In this document: positions 42,280-50,645 of the stretch, piece after piece
Layout of the letters: each line of letters starts with the position of its first letter
Position numbering within the stretch: the first letter of the stretch is position 1
Origin: Solirubrobacteraceae bacterium
GTDB lineage: Bacteria > Actinomycetota > Thermoleophilia > Solirubrobacterales > Solirubrobacteraceae
NCBI GenBank assembly: GCA_017882455.1
Contig: JADGPL010000021.1
Location: forward strand, 1-58,680
DNA: 58,680 nt
Direction: 5' to 3'
Translations under genes and position numbers: made by a program
The notes under the pieces: generated by a model
The model's input: only the letters and a program-made list of their open reading frames with translations
Database searches by the model: none
Told to the model about the DNA's origin: nothing

Positions 42280-42494
42280 TGCCCGAGGCCACACGGCGCG
42301 TGACGGTCGGCTTCCAGGGTGGCCAGGTGCTCGCGCTGCGTCTCACCGACGAGCAGCTCAAATCGCTCAACAAGACGCTCGGCACGGTCGGCTGGCACGA
42401 GATCGACAGCGAGGACGGTCCCGTCCGCATCGACCTCGGCCAGGTCGTCTACGTGAGCGCCGAGTCGGACGAGGCGCGCGTAGGCTTCGGTTAG
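42279..42494 (+). CDS. Small conserved-looking protein (71 aa)
   Basis: ATG at 42279 shares a base with the mce stop. Sequence: RRVTVGFQGGQVLALRLTDE, LKSLNKTLGTVGWHEIDSED, GPVRIDLGQVVYVSAESDEA. Predominantly beta. No family recognised; likely co-translated with the epimerase. The stop codon lies within a hairpin (42491-42515). Confidence 0.7.
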   Translation: MPEATRRVTVGFQGGQVLALRLTDEQLKSLNKTLGTVGWHEIDSEDGPVRIDLGQVVYVSAESDEARVGFG

Positions 42495-42515
42495 GACGCC
42501 CGCTGGGCGTCCTAA
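42491..42515. terminator. 11-bp hairpin overlapping the stop codon
   Basis: TTAGGACGCCC (42491-42501), loop GCT, GGGCGTCCTAA (42505-42515): a perfect stem that contains the TAG of the 42279 gene in its 5' arm. Probable terminator, or an mRNA 3'-end stabiliser, before the PAP2 gene. Confidence 0.7.
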
Positions 42516-42519
42516 CGGC

Positions 42520-43104
42520 ATGTCCCGAAACGAACCCAACCTCGATGAGCGGCTGCTGCGACTGGCTCGCACCGCGGGGCACACCCCGGCGCGCGAGCGG
42601 GCGGTGGCGCGGTTCTCGAAGCTGGGGGAGCACGGTGGGGTGTGGCTCGCGATCGGGATGGCGGGACAGACGCTCGATCGGCCTCGCCGGACAGGCTGGC
42701 GGCGGGCGATGGGCAGCGTGGCGGGGGCCTACGTGTTGAACACGGCGATCAAGCCGATCGTGGGGAGGCGACGCCCGAGCATGGCGGATCTCCCGGCGCT
42801 CACGGGCACCCCGACGGGGCTGAGCTTTCCGAGCGCCCACGCCTCGACGTCGTTCGCGGGCGCGCTTGCGTACTCGCGCCTGGGCCTGCCCGCGGGACCG
42901 CTGTACGCGCTGGCGGTGGGCCTGGCGCTGTCGCGGCTGTACCTGGGCGTTCACCACCCCTCTGACATCCTCGCCGGGGCGCTGCTCGGCACCGTGGTGG
43001 CGGCGGGCCTTTCCGGCGGCCCAGCCGCCGGGGGCTCACCCCCAGACGGGGCACTCGCGCGCGCGCGCGCACGCACGCGAGTCACCCCGGAGACGGAGTC
43101 GTGA
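42520..43104 (+). CDS. PAP2-family phosphatase
   Basis: 194 aa membrane protein with the three PAP2 signature motifs: KPIVGRRRPS (about 86-95), SFPSAHAST (about 107-115) with catalytic His, and SRLYLGVHHPSDILAG (about 137-152). Substrates are lipid phosphates such as phosphatidate or undecaprenyl-PP. The C-terminus is low complexity with a hairpin-rich stretch (GPAAGGSPP). The stop overlaps the ychF GTG. Confidence 0.88.
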   Translation: MSRNEPNLDERLLRLARTAGHTPARERAVARFSKLGEHGGVWLAIGMAGQTLDRPRRTGWRRAMGSVAGAYVLNTAIKPIVGRRRPSMADLPALTGTPTGLSFPSAHASTSFAGALAYSRLGLPAGPLYALAVGLALSRLYLGVHHPSDILAGALLGTVVAAGLSGGPAAGGSPPDGALARARARTRVTPETES

Positions 43105-44186
43105 GCACCCGCATCGGCATCGTGGGGATGCCCAACGCGGGCAAGTCCTCGCTGTTCAACGCCCTCACGAAAGCGGGGGCGGAGGCGGCCAACTACCCGT
43201 TCACGACGATCGAGCCGAACGTGGCGGTGGTCCCGGTGATCGACGAGCGCATGGAGGAGGTGGCCAAGACGCTCGGCTCCTCGGAGATCGTGTGGGACAC
43301 GGTGGACTTCCACGACATCGCGGGCCTCGTGGCGGGAGCACACCAGGGGGAGGGCCTCGGCAACAAGTTCCTGGCGAACATCCGCGAGACCCACGCGATC
43401 GTGCACGTGGTGCGGGCGCACACCGACGAAAACGTGATCCACCCAGAGGGCCGGGTGGACCCGCTGGCGGACATCGAGACGATCGAGACGGAGCTCGTGA
43501 TGGCGGACCTCGAGGCGGCTGAGCGTCGTCTGGAGAAAGTCGGCAAACAGGCGCGGGGGGGCGATCGCGTCGCGATCGCGGAGGAGAGGTGGCTGGGCGA
43601 GGTTGTCGCGGCCCTGCAGGCGGGCCGTCCGGCGCGCACGGTGCCGGTGCCCGAGGAGGCGCCGAACGCGGCCCGGGATCTGGGCTCGCTGACGAGCAAG
43701 CCGGTGCTGTTCGTGGCCAATGTCGATGAGGGCTCGGAGGAGGTCCCGGCGGCGGTCGCCGCGCACGCGGCCGCCCAGGGAGCGCGCGCGGTGGCGGTCT
43801 CCTCGCGGATCGAGTCGGAGCTGGCGGAGCTCGAGGACGAGGACGCGGCGGCCATGCGTGAGGAGCTCGGCGTCAGCGAGTCCGGTCTCCAGCGCGTCGT
43901 GCGTGAGGCGTTTGCGCTGCTGGAGCTGATCTCGTTCTTCACGGCGGGCGAAGCCACGATCGCGCAGTCCTGGCATCTGCACCGCGGCCTCACGGCCTGG
44001 CATGCGGCGGGACAGATCCACTCGGACATCCAGAAGGGCTTCGTGCGCGCCGAGGTGATCGGCTGGCGCGAGCTCGTGGACGCGGGGGGCTATGCGGGGG
44101 CGCGCGAGCGCGGCACGCTGCGCCTGGAGGGCCGCGACTACGTGATGGCGGACGGGGACGTGATCACGGTGAAGTTCACGCCGTAA
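43101..44186 (+). CDS. ychF: Redox-regulated ATPase YchF (OLA1-like, translation-associated)
   Basis: 361 aa from GTG 43101. Obg-family P-loop protein: GIVGMPNAGKSSLFNALTKA (6-25), the switch NYPFTTIEPNVAVVPV, DTVDFHDIAGLVAGAHQGEG (Walker B/G3) and FVANVDEG, where N-x-x-E replaces NKxD, the mark of ATP preference. A coiled-coil region with leucine repeats precedes the C-terminal TGS domain (MADGDVITVKF end). It binds ribosomes and acts in stress responses. A hairpin at 44236-44261 follows. Confidence 0.94.
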   Translation: MSTRIGIVGMPNAGKSSLFNALTKAGAEAANYPFTTIEPNVAVVPVIDERMEEVAKTLGSSEIVWDTVDFHDIAGLVAGAHQGEGLGNKFLANIRETHAIVHVVRAHTDENVIHPEGRVDPLADIETIETELVMADLEAAERRLEKVGKQARGGDRVAIAEERWLGEVVAALQAGRPARTVPVPEEAPNAARDLGSLTSKPVLFVANVDEGSEEVPAAVAAHAAAQGARAVAVSSRIESELAELEDEDAAAMREELGVSESGLQRVVREAFALLELISFFTAGEATIAQSWHLHRGLTAWHAAGQIHSDIQKGFVRAEVIGWRELVDAGGYAGARERGTLRLEGRDYVMADGDVITVKFTP

Positions 44187-44235
44187 TGCCCACTCCGTCA
44201 TGAGACGAGCGCCGCGAAGCTCGGGGATGGCGAGC

Positions 44236-44261
44236 GCGCGGCGCATGTTCGCGCGCCGCGC
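44236..44261. terminator. GC hairpin after ychF
   Basis: GCGCGGCGC (44236-44244), 8-nt loop, GCGCCGCGC (44253-44261). It lies 50 bp after the ychF stop. Probable terminator; it precedes a decayed amine-oxidase gene. Confidence 0.55.
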
Positions 44262-44296
44262 GGAGTCCGCGCGGAGCGGCATCCCGGGCGCTGAGG

Positions 44297-45141
44297 AGGC
44301 CGTCGAACCCGCGGATCGCGATCGTGGGCGCGGGCCTGGCGGGCCTTCGCTGCGCTCACGAGCTGTGGACGGGCAACCCGCGCAAGCCGATCGGCGCGAC
44401 GGTCTACGACGCCAACCCGTCGCGCCCGGGCGGGCGCTGCTGGACGCTGCGCGGCTTCTTCGCGGGAGGCCTCGAGACCGAGCACGGAGGCGCATTCATC
44501 AACTCCAACCAGATGTCAATCAGGCGTCTCGCGGCCCGGCTCGGCCTGCAGGAGGAGCTCGTCAACGGCGGCGATCTGCCGAGCGGGGAAGAGGTCTATT
44601 GGATAGCGGGCTCGCGCTACACGTATGCGCAAGCCGATGGGGACTGGGGTCTTGTCGGCTACCGCTCCTTTCACCGGTCGCGGGCGGCCCGGACGCCAGT
44701 CCTGCCCTGTTCCTCGGCTTTCCGGGAGGCCACGTCGGCAGGAGCACGCTGACTGGCGAAGCCCACGGCGCTGCGCCGCCCGCAGACGTGCGATGGCTGC
44801 TGGCGCAGATCGAGCTCCTCTACCCCGGCACCGAAGCGGCGTACACGGGTCGTGCCTACGAGGACCATTGGGCACTGGATCCGTGGGTGCTCGGCGCCTA
44901 CTCCTACTGCCGGGTGGGCCAGGCGTCCAGCTACGGCGCGCCGGCGGCGGCGAGCGAGGGCGCGATCCACTTCGCCGGAGAGCACACCTCCACGGCCAAC
45001 CAGGGCTTCCTCGACGGAGCGGTGCAGAGCGGCGAGCGGGCCGCCAGGGAGATCCTCAGGAGCCGGCGCGCTGGCCGAGCTGCTGCAGGCGCCCTGCCAA
45101 CCGGCGCATCCCCAGCTCGCGCGCGGCCTCGGCGCCCGTGA
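44297..45141 (+). pseudogene. Flavin amine oxidase, degenerate (frameshift and internal deletion)
   Basis: The N-terminal portion (44297-44700) reads in one frame and has the FAD loop RIAIVGAGLAGLRCAHEL, then NPSRPGGRCWTLRGFF, ETEHGGAFINSNQMSIRRLA and GLQEELVN. After about 44690 the homology continues only in another frame: GFPGGHVGRSTLTGEA, LYPGTEAAYTGRAYEDHWAL, DPWVLGAYSYCRVGQ, and FAGEHTSTANQGFLDGAVQS, the FAD-binding C-terminus. The two halves sum to about 280 residues against a usual 430-480, so the substrate domain is missing as well. The gene cannot make a normal enzyme. It overlaps the convergent exonuclease gene. Confidence 0.8.
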
Positions 45142-45952
45142 GGAAGTCGGTGGCGTGATCGCCGGGGGCCTCGACCTCGAGCTGCTGCAGCGTGGCGATC
45201 TGCTTGAAGGCCCGCAGCAGCTGCTCGTTCTCGAGCAGCGCGGAGACGACGCGCGGGCGCAGGCCGCCGCCGTCCTCACCGTGGGCGGCAGCGAGCAGCG
45301 CCTCGAGTGAGCCGTGGCTCCGCAACAGCTCGGCGGCTGTCTTGGCGCCGATCCCCGGGGCGCCGGGGAGGCCGTCTGAGGGGTCGCCGCGCAGGGCGAT
45401 GAAGTCGGGCACGAGCGCGGGCTCTACGCCGTAGCGCTCGCGCACCTGCTCGGGGCCGATCTCCACGTGCTCGGCGCCGCCCCTACCCAATTCGAGCACG
45501 GCCACGCGCTCGTCGACCGCGCCGTAGAGATCGCGGTCGGCGGTCAGCAGCAGCGCCCGCCCGCCGCGCTCGGACTCGGCACGGGCGAACGAGTACATGA
45601 GGTCGTCGGCCTCGAGATCCTCGCTGGTGGGCACCTCCCAGCCGAGGGCTTCGAGCAGCCGGGGCGCCTTGCGCCACTGCTCGGCCAGCTCGGGCGGCAT
45701 CGGGTCGCGGTGGGCGTGGTAGGGCTGATAGAGAGCCACGCGGTAGTCGGCCTGCTCGGCGCCCATGCACGCGAGGACCGCCCGCGGCACCCCCGCGGCG
45801 GGTGGGGACTCGAACAGGGAGAGGATCGTGTTGACGGTGCCGAGCAGCGCGTTGACGGGCCGCCCCGACTCGTCGGCGATCGATTTGGGCAGGGCGAAGT
45901 ACGAGCGATAGAGCAGCCAGGGAACGTCTGCGATCAGGAGCGGGGCGGACAC
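45056..45952 (-). CDS. 5'-3' exonuclease (Pol I N-terminal / flap-endonuclease-like)
   Basis: 298 aa from GTG 45952 (VSAPLLIADVPWLLYRSYFA). Stand-alone FEN-type nuclease: LIADVPWLLYRSYFALPKSI, VNALLGTVNTILSLFE, EDLEADDLMYSFARAESERG (acidic metal site), LLLTADRDLYGAVDERV (acidic), and the helix-hairpin-helix DFIALRGDPSDGLPGAPGIG followed by AKTAAELLRSHGS. It removes 5' flaps or primers. A longer upstream frame has non-coding character. The 3' end overlaps the amine-oxidase pseudogene. Confidence 0.9.
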   Translation of the reverse strand: MSAPLLIADVPWLLYRSYFALPKSIADESGRPVNALLGTVNTILSLFESPPAAGVPRAVLACMGAEQADYRVALYQPYHAHRDPMPPELAEQWRKAPRLLEALGWEVPTSEDLEADDLMYSFARAESERGGRALLLTADRDLYGAVDERVAVLELGRGGAEHVEIGPEQVRERYGVEPALVPDFIALRGDPSDGLPGAPGIGAKTAAELLRSHGSLEALLAAAHGEDGGGLRPRVVSALLENEQLLRAFKQIATLQQLEVEAPGDHATDFLTGAEAARELGMRRLAGRLQQLGQRAGS

Positions 45953-46019
45953 CGCCTCAGCGTATGGGCTGCGGCGCGCGCGATAGCCGCTCAGGCGCCC
46001 GGCGCCGGCGGGCGCCGGC

Positions 46020-46439
46020 TCAGCCCTCGAGCATCCAGCAGTTTTCGGTCCACACGAAGTGGTTCGAGCCATTCAACAGCGGCGTTCCCAGAGCGAGCGA
46101 GGCGACGTTGCCGTGGACCAGGACGACGGCAGAGGCGATCGCGCGCTGCTGGGCGCGCAGGCGCGCGCGGCCGCCGCGTTCGTGCAGGATCTTTGCGAGC
46201 CTCACGTCCAACCGCTGCGCGCAGGTGCGTCCGCGATGCGCGGCGCGCAGCGGAGCGTTGAGGATCCCGCAGGCGCCTTCGCCGTTGCCGGCGAGCTCGT
46301 CGGTCACGAAGTTGGTGGCCGCGCGCCGCACCCAGGCGATCTGTTCGCGGGTGCCGACCGAGTGCGCCGCGGGCGCGCTCGCCGGGAGCAGGAGCACGGC
46401 AAGGCAGACGGAGATGAGGATCGGTCGACGAAGTCCCAT
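46020..46439 (-). CDS. Secreted protein of unknown function
   Basis: 139 aa from ATG 46439 (MGLRRPILISVCLAVLLLPA). Clear signal peptide with cleavage after ASAPAA. The mature part has three Cys (GACGIL, GRTCAQR and ENCWML). Residues such as QIAWVRRAATNFVTDELAGN recall small helix-rich NTF2/DUF4878-like secreted domains, but this is weak. Divergent in orientation from nothing close; 67 bp before the exonuclease start region. Confidence 0.65.
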   Translation of the reverse strand: MGLRRPILISVCLAVLLLPASAPAAHSVGTREQIAWVRRAATNFVTDELAGNGEGACGILNAPLRAAHRGRTCAQRLDVRLAKILHERGGRARLRAQQRAIASAVVLVHGNVASLALGTPLLNGSNHFVWTENCWMLEG

Positions 46440-46534
46440 GGGAGCTCTCGAGGCGGCGAGGACACCATTGAACCGTCTCGATGGAGCTTGCCGCTGAATC
46501 ACGGACGCATATCGTAGGTGGGGGGACGGATCGA

Positions 46535-47623
46535 CTAACCGGCCGCGGCGCCGCCGGTGGTGGACGTATTCGCTGCGGCGGCGGGCGCCTGGGCGCCGCC
46601 CTGGGGCCCCGGCGCGGGCGCGGGCGCGGGAGCGGGAGGGCTTGCCGGTGGGCTCGCGGGTGGGCTCGCGACGGGGGCCTTGCCGCTGTGGTCGGGCTCG
46701 CGCCTGATGGTCGCGCCGCTCTTGACGCTGAAGTAGGCCCAGGTGCTGCTCAGCCCGAACGCTTCGGCCAGCTGTGGGCCGGTGACCGGCGTGGTGCCGC
46801 GGGAGCCGAGGATCTTCGCGGAGACGATCCGCGGCGAGACGCCGCGGGCGAGGACCTCGATGCCGCGGAAGGAGCCCTTCACGAGGCCGCCGAGCCGCGA
46901 CGCGGCCGCGGGGAAGCTCATGCTGAGCTTCCAGCTGGAGGCCTTGCCTTCATAGGGGTCGGCGACCCCGCGCAGCCACGGCTCGGGCTGGGAGCCGAGG
47001 AACGAGTTCTCGATGTTCTCGGTCATGCCACCGGAGCTGGCGAAGAAGTAGGTGGCGGCGGGCCGCCCGTCGTAGAGGACGATCTGGCCCGCGGTGTCGT
47101 TGACGGCGGCGTTGGTGGCTGCGGTTTCGGCGGCGACGCCCTCGTAGACCTGCGAGCGGGTGTCGGAGTAGACGTCGAACCTGGAGCCGCCGGCGTGGGA
47201 GGTGAGGGAGTAGCTGCGACTGGCGATCGCCTGCGCCTCGAGCGCCGGCAGCGGCCAGCTCGAGGGCATCTCGGCGGAGACGACGCCGCGGACGTAGCGT
47301 TCGAGCGGGACCTTGACGACCCTGGAGCCCTCGAGCACCCGGATCACGGCCTTGGCGGGCGCCTGCCCGATCGTGGTGCCGGTGTAGTAGTGGGCGAGGA
47401 TCGCCTGGTAGCTCGCCCCGTGGATGGCGAGGCCGTACGCCCCGTCCTGGCTCATGCCCACCCCGTGGCCATCGCCGGCGCCTTCGATCACGAGCGTGGA
47501 GGCACCCGCGGGGCCGGCGCACAACGCCATCCCGGCAAGCGCTGCAGCGGTCGCCGCGACACCCCGGCGAAAGGCGCCCCGGCGGGCGCGGAGGCGGTGA
47601 TAGGTTGAGGCCGTGAGCGGCAT
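46535..47623 (-). CDS. SpoIID/LytB-domain secreted protein
   Basis: About 362 aa from ATG 47623 (MPLTASTYHRLRARRGAF); the frame opens at 47683. Signal peptide to about residue 42 (ALCAGPAGA). SpoIID-type domain: GDGHGVGMSQDGAYGLAIHG, VPLERYVRGVVSAEMPSSWP (catalytic-region Glu), LEAQAIASRSYSLTSH, YDGRPAATYFFASSGGMTEN and GVADPYEGKASSWKLS. The proline/alanine-rich tail (ASPPASPPASPPAPAPAP) suggests a cell-wall-spanning linker. Related SpoIID is a peptidoglycan lytic transglycosylase; this organism need not sporulate. Confidence 0.85.
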   Translation of the reverse strand: MPLTASTYHRLRARRGAFRRGVAATAAALAGMALCAGPAGASTLVIEGAGDGHGVGMSQDGAYGLAIHGASYQAILAHYYTGTTIGQAPAKAVIRVLEGSRVVKVPLERYVRGVVSAEMPSSWPLPALEAQAIASRSYSLTSHAGGSRFDVYSDTRSQVYEGVAAETAATNAAVNDTAGQIVLYDGRPAATYFFASSGGMTENIENSFLGSQPEPWLRGVADPYEGKASSWKLSMSFPAAASRLGGLVKGSFRGIEVLARGVSPRIVSAKILGSRGTTPVTGPQLAEAFGLSSTWAYFSVKSGATIRREPDHSGKAPVASPPASPPASPPAPAPAPAPGPQGGAQAPAAAANTSTTGGAAAG

Positions 47624-47728
47624 CCGTGCCAACATCAACACGTCCAGCATGCCACGGTCGCGCTCGAGGACGGAAGCTCCCATACGTTCTCGGTCGGTTG
47701 CCTGGCGGTGGGCCGTGAGGGCTGCAGG

Positions 47729-49195
47729 ATGACTGGCGCGCAGCAGGAACGCGCGGTGCTCGAGCAGGTGCCGAAGCTGCTCTACGTGGACGGTGGGTGG
47801 CGCGCGGCGAGCGGCGGGGAGACGCTGGCGGTGGAGGACCCGGCCACGACGGAGTCGCTGGTGGAGGTGGCCGACGGGCAGCTCGAGGACGCGATGGCGG
47901 CCCTCGACGCGGCGGCGTCGAAACAGCGCGAGTGGGCGATCAGCGCCCCGCGCGAGCGCGGCGAGATCCTGCGCCGCGCCTACGAGGCGATCGTCGCGCG
48001 GACGGACGAGCTCGCGCTGCTGATGACCCTCGAGATGGGCAAGGCGCTGGCGGAGTCGCGCGCCGAGATCTCCTACGCGGCCGAGTTCTTCCGCTGGTTC
48101 TCAGAGGAGGCGGTGCGCATCCAGGGGCGCTACATGGTCAACACCACCGGCAAGGGCCGCATCCTCACGATGCGCCAGCCGGTCGGGCCGTGCGTGTTCG
48201 TGACCCCCTGGAACTTCCCGACGGCGATGGGCACCCGCAAGATCGCCCCGGCGATCGCGGCCGGTTGCACGATGGTCGTGAAGCCGGCCCAGCAGACGCC
48301 GCTTTCGATGCTGGCGCTCGCCAGGATCCTCGAGGAGGCGGGGCTGCCGGGGGGTGTGCTCAACGTGATCACGGCCAAGCGATCGGGCGCTGTGATCGAA
48401 CCGCTGCTCAAGGATCCGCGCACGCGCAAGCTCTCGTTCACCGGCTCTACCGAGGTGGGGCGCAGGCTGATCGAACAGTCGGCCGAGCAGGTTCTGCGCG
48501 TGTCGATGGAGCTCGGGGGCAACGCGCCGTTCCTGGTCTTCGAGGACGCCGATCTCGACGCGGCGGTCGAGGGCGCGCTGCTGGCCAAGATGCGAAACGT
48601 CGGCGAGGCCTGCACGGCCGCGAACCGCTTCCACGTGCACGAGTCGCTCGCCGAGGAGTTCGCGCGGCGGATGGCCGAGCGCATGGGGGCGATGAAGGTC
48701 GGTCGCGGCACCGAGCCGGACGTGGAGGTGGGGCCTCTGATCGACAGCGTCCAGCTCGCCAAGGTGAGCGAGCTCGTGGACGACGCCGTGGAGCGTGGCT
48801 CACAGGTGCTCGTGGGCGGCGGACGGGCTGAGGGCAACGGCTACTTCTACGAGCCGACGGTGCTGGCTGGGGTCCCCGACGATGCGCGGCTGCTCGGGGA
48901 GGAGATCTTCGGCCCGGTGGCCCCGGTGGCGAGCTTCTCCTCGGAGGACGAGGCGATCGAGGCGGCCAACCGCACCGAGTTCGGCCTGGTCGCCTACGTG
49001 TACACCCGCGACCTCGAACGCGCGTTCCGCGTGTGCGAGGGCATCGAGACGGGCATGGTCGGTCTCAACCAGGGCGTGGTCTCGAACCCCGCCGCTCCGT
49101 TCGGCGGTGTCAAGCAGTCGGGCTTCGGCCGCGAGGGCGGCTTCGAGGGGATCAACGAGTACCTGGAGACCAAGTACGTGGCGCTGGGGGTTTGA
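47729..49195 (+). CDS. gabD: NAD(P)-dependent succinate-semialdehyde dehydrogenase
   Basis: 488 aa from ATG 47729 (a GTG at 47708 is possible). Typical SSADH: LYVDGGWRAASGGETLAVED, EMGKALAESRAEISYAAEFF (family-specific), PWNFPTAMGTRKIAPAIAAG, VVKPAQQTPLSMLALA, FTGSTEVGRRLIEQSAEQ, MELGGNAPFLVFEDAD, active-site MRNVGEACTAANRFHVHESL with Cys in GEACT, and EIFGPVAPV. It oxidises succinate semialdehyde to succinate. Unlike the homologue at 29433, the nucleophile is intact. A methyltransferase gene overlaps its stop. Confidence 0.9.
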   Translation: MTGAQQERAVLEQVPKLLYVDGGWRAASGGETLAVEDPATTESLVEVADGQLEDAMAALDAAASKQREWAISAPRERGEILRRAYEAIVARTDELALLMTLEMGKALAESRAEISYAAEFFRWFSEEAVRIQGRYMVNTTGKGRILTMRQPVGPCVFVTPWNFPTAMGTRKIAPAIAAGCTMVVKPAQQTPLSMLALARILEEAGLPGGVLNVITAKRSGAVIEPLLKDPRTRKLSFTGSTEVGRRLIEQSAEQVLRVSMELGGNAPFLVFEDADLDAAVEGALLAKMRNVGEACTAANRFHVHESLAEEFARRMAERMGAMKVGRGTEPDVEVGPLIDSVQLAKVSELVDDAVERGSQVLVGGGRAEGNGYFYEPTVLAGVPDDARLLGEEIFGPVAPVASFSSEDEAIEAANRTEFGLVAYVYTRDLERAFRVCEGIETGMVGLNQGVVSNPAAPFGGVKQSGFGREGGFEGINEYLETKYVALGV

Positions 49196-49782
49196 GGGCC
49201 GAGCTGCGCCTGCTGCTCTCGCTGCGCGTGCTGCCACCGCGCGTCGCCGGCTTCTACGTGCGCGCTCGCCGTCGTGCGTCGCGGGATGGCGACCGCTTCA
49301 GCCTCGACTCGGCCGCACGCCCCCAGGAGCTGGCGGAGCTGCTGGCGCTCGCGGCGGGCCGCCGGGCGGTCGTGGAGCTCGGCACGGGCACAGCCTGGAG
49401 CACGATTGCTCTCGCGCTCGCGGACCCCGCCCGCCGGGTCATCTCCTACGACCCGGAGCTCCGCCCGGAGCGTGAGGCGTATCTGGATCTGGCGGGCGCG
49501 GCGGTTCGCGAGCGGATCGAGCTGCGCGGCGAGCCGGACACGGCGGGTCCGCACGCGGGCGACCCGCCGGTGGAGCTCCTGTTCATCGACTCGCTGCACG
49601 AGCGCGAGCCCGCGGCGGCGGCCTTCCGTGCGTGGCAGGGCGCGCTCGCGGCGGGCGCGGTGGTGGTCTTCCACGACTACGGCCATCCGGCCTACCCGGG
49701 GGTGGCCCAGGCGGTGTCCGACCTGGGGTTGGACGGGCGCCGCAGCGGCGGGCAGTTCGTCTGGCGGGCCCCCGCGCGCTAG
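49192..49782 (+). CDS. Class I SAM-dependent methyltransferase
   Basis: 196 aa from the TTG at 49192 that overlaps the TGA of gabD (TTGA). Rossmann-fold motifs: RRAVVELGTGTAWSTIALAL (motif I), VISYDPELRPEREAYLDL (motif II with acidic end), VELLFIDSLHE (motif III-IV) and VVVFHDYGHPAYPGV. This pattern (ELGTGxAWST, FIDSLH, HDYGHP) is like Methyltransf_24 / catechol-O-MT-type proteins. The substrate is unknown. Confidence 0.8.
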   Translation: MRAELRLLLSLRVLPPRVAGFYVRARRRASRDGDRFSLDSAARPQELAELLALAAGRRAVVELGTGTAWSTIALALADPARRVISYDPELRPEREAYLDLAGAAVRERIELRGEPDTAGPHAGDPPVELLFIDSLHEREPAAAAFRAWQGALAAGAVVVFHDYGHPAYPGVAQAVSDLGLDGRRSGGQFVWRAPAR

Positions 49783-49820
49783 AGCACTGGAGAGACCATG
49801 ACCCGCGAGCCGACAGGCGC

Positions 49821-49849
49821 GTGCCCCCGGCCAGGCGGTCCGGGGGCAC
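49821..49849. terminator. Bidirectional terminator hairpin
   Basis: GTGCCCCCGG (49821-49830), 9-nt loop, CCGGGGGCAC (49840-49849). Lies between two convergent genes: methyltransferase (plus, ends 49782) and cupredoxin (minus, ends 49871), so it can serve both. Confidence 0.75.
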
Positions 49850-49870
49850 GGCCCTGCAGGATCTGGGGTC

Positions 49871-50446
49871 TCAGGTGGCGGTGATGTAGCCGGCCATGTA
49901 GCCCGCGTGCTGCATCGCCCAGCCGTTGGCCACGTCGTCACAGGGGATCACGCAGAACCAGGAGAAGCGTCCCTTTTCCTTGACGACGATCTGGTAGGTG
50001 TGCAGCCCGGGCTTGACGACGATGTTCACGCCGAGCACCGGTGAGGTGATGCTGTGTTCGCCTTCGTCGGTGTTGTCGATCTTGAGGTCGAGCGTTTGCC
50101 CCACCTTCACCGCGAATTCGGTCTTGGTGTACGCGTCGTGCTTGATTTTGTCGGGGCCGAGCTTCGAGCCGGGAATGATCTGGAGGCTGATGACCTCTGG
50201 TGGCAGCGCGGCTGCGGTCTTCGAGCTGGCACCCGTACCGGTGGCAGCGGTGGCGATCCCCGAGGTGACCGTGACCGTGTTGTGTTCGCTGCTCTGGTTG
50301 AGCGCGATGATCGACATCAGCAGGGCCGCGAAGATCCCGAGGCCCGCGAACACCTCGATGACTGTCTTACCGGTCTTGACGACCGTGTCGTCGAACTCTG
50401 CCTGATCTCGAACCTCAGTCTCTTTGTCTGGTACCTCGACGTGCAT
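49871..50446 (-). CDS. Membrane-anchored cupredoxin with CuA-like motif
   Basis: 191 aa from ATG 50446 (MHVEVPDKETEVRDQAEF). The N-terminal cytoplasmic acid segment is followed by one TM (about 32-52, TVIEVFAGLGIFAALLMSII) and an external beta-rich cupredoxin domain (about 85-191). Copper-type ligands: His in EGEHSITSPV, then FCVIPCDDVANGWAMQHAGY followed by M: C-x3-C-x11-H-x3-M. In cytochrome oxidase subunit II the spacing is C-x3-C-x3-H-x2-M, so this loop is longer. It may carry electrons or bind copper. Divergent from the UspA gene. Confidence 0.75.
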   Translation of the reverse strand: MHVEVPDKETEVRDQAEFDDTVVKTGKTVIEVFAGLGIFAALLMSIIALNQSSEHNTVTVTSGIATAATGTGASSKTAAALPPEVISLQIIPGSKLGPDKIKHDAYTKTEFAVKVGQTLDLKIDNTDEGEHSITSPVLGVNIVVKPGLHTYQIVVKEKGRFSWFCVIPCDDVANGWAMQHAGYMAGYITAT

Positions 50447-50645
50447 CTCATCACCCGCCTTCTTGTTGCTGCTTCGCCTGTATGTACACGCCACAGCCAA
50501 CACCGTCGCCGGACCTGCGCCATCCGCGCCCGCCCGCCGGTCGGCTGCGGGTTTACACGCAGTCGCACTAGGCAGGTAGAAACCCGCAATCCCCACGTGG
50601 TGGCACGCGGATGGCCGCTCGCGCGCAGGGCGCTTGAGTGTTCCC

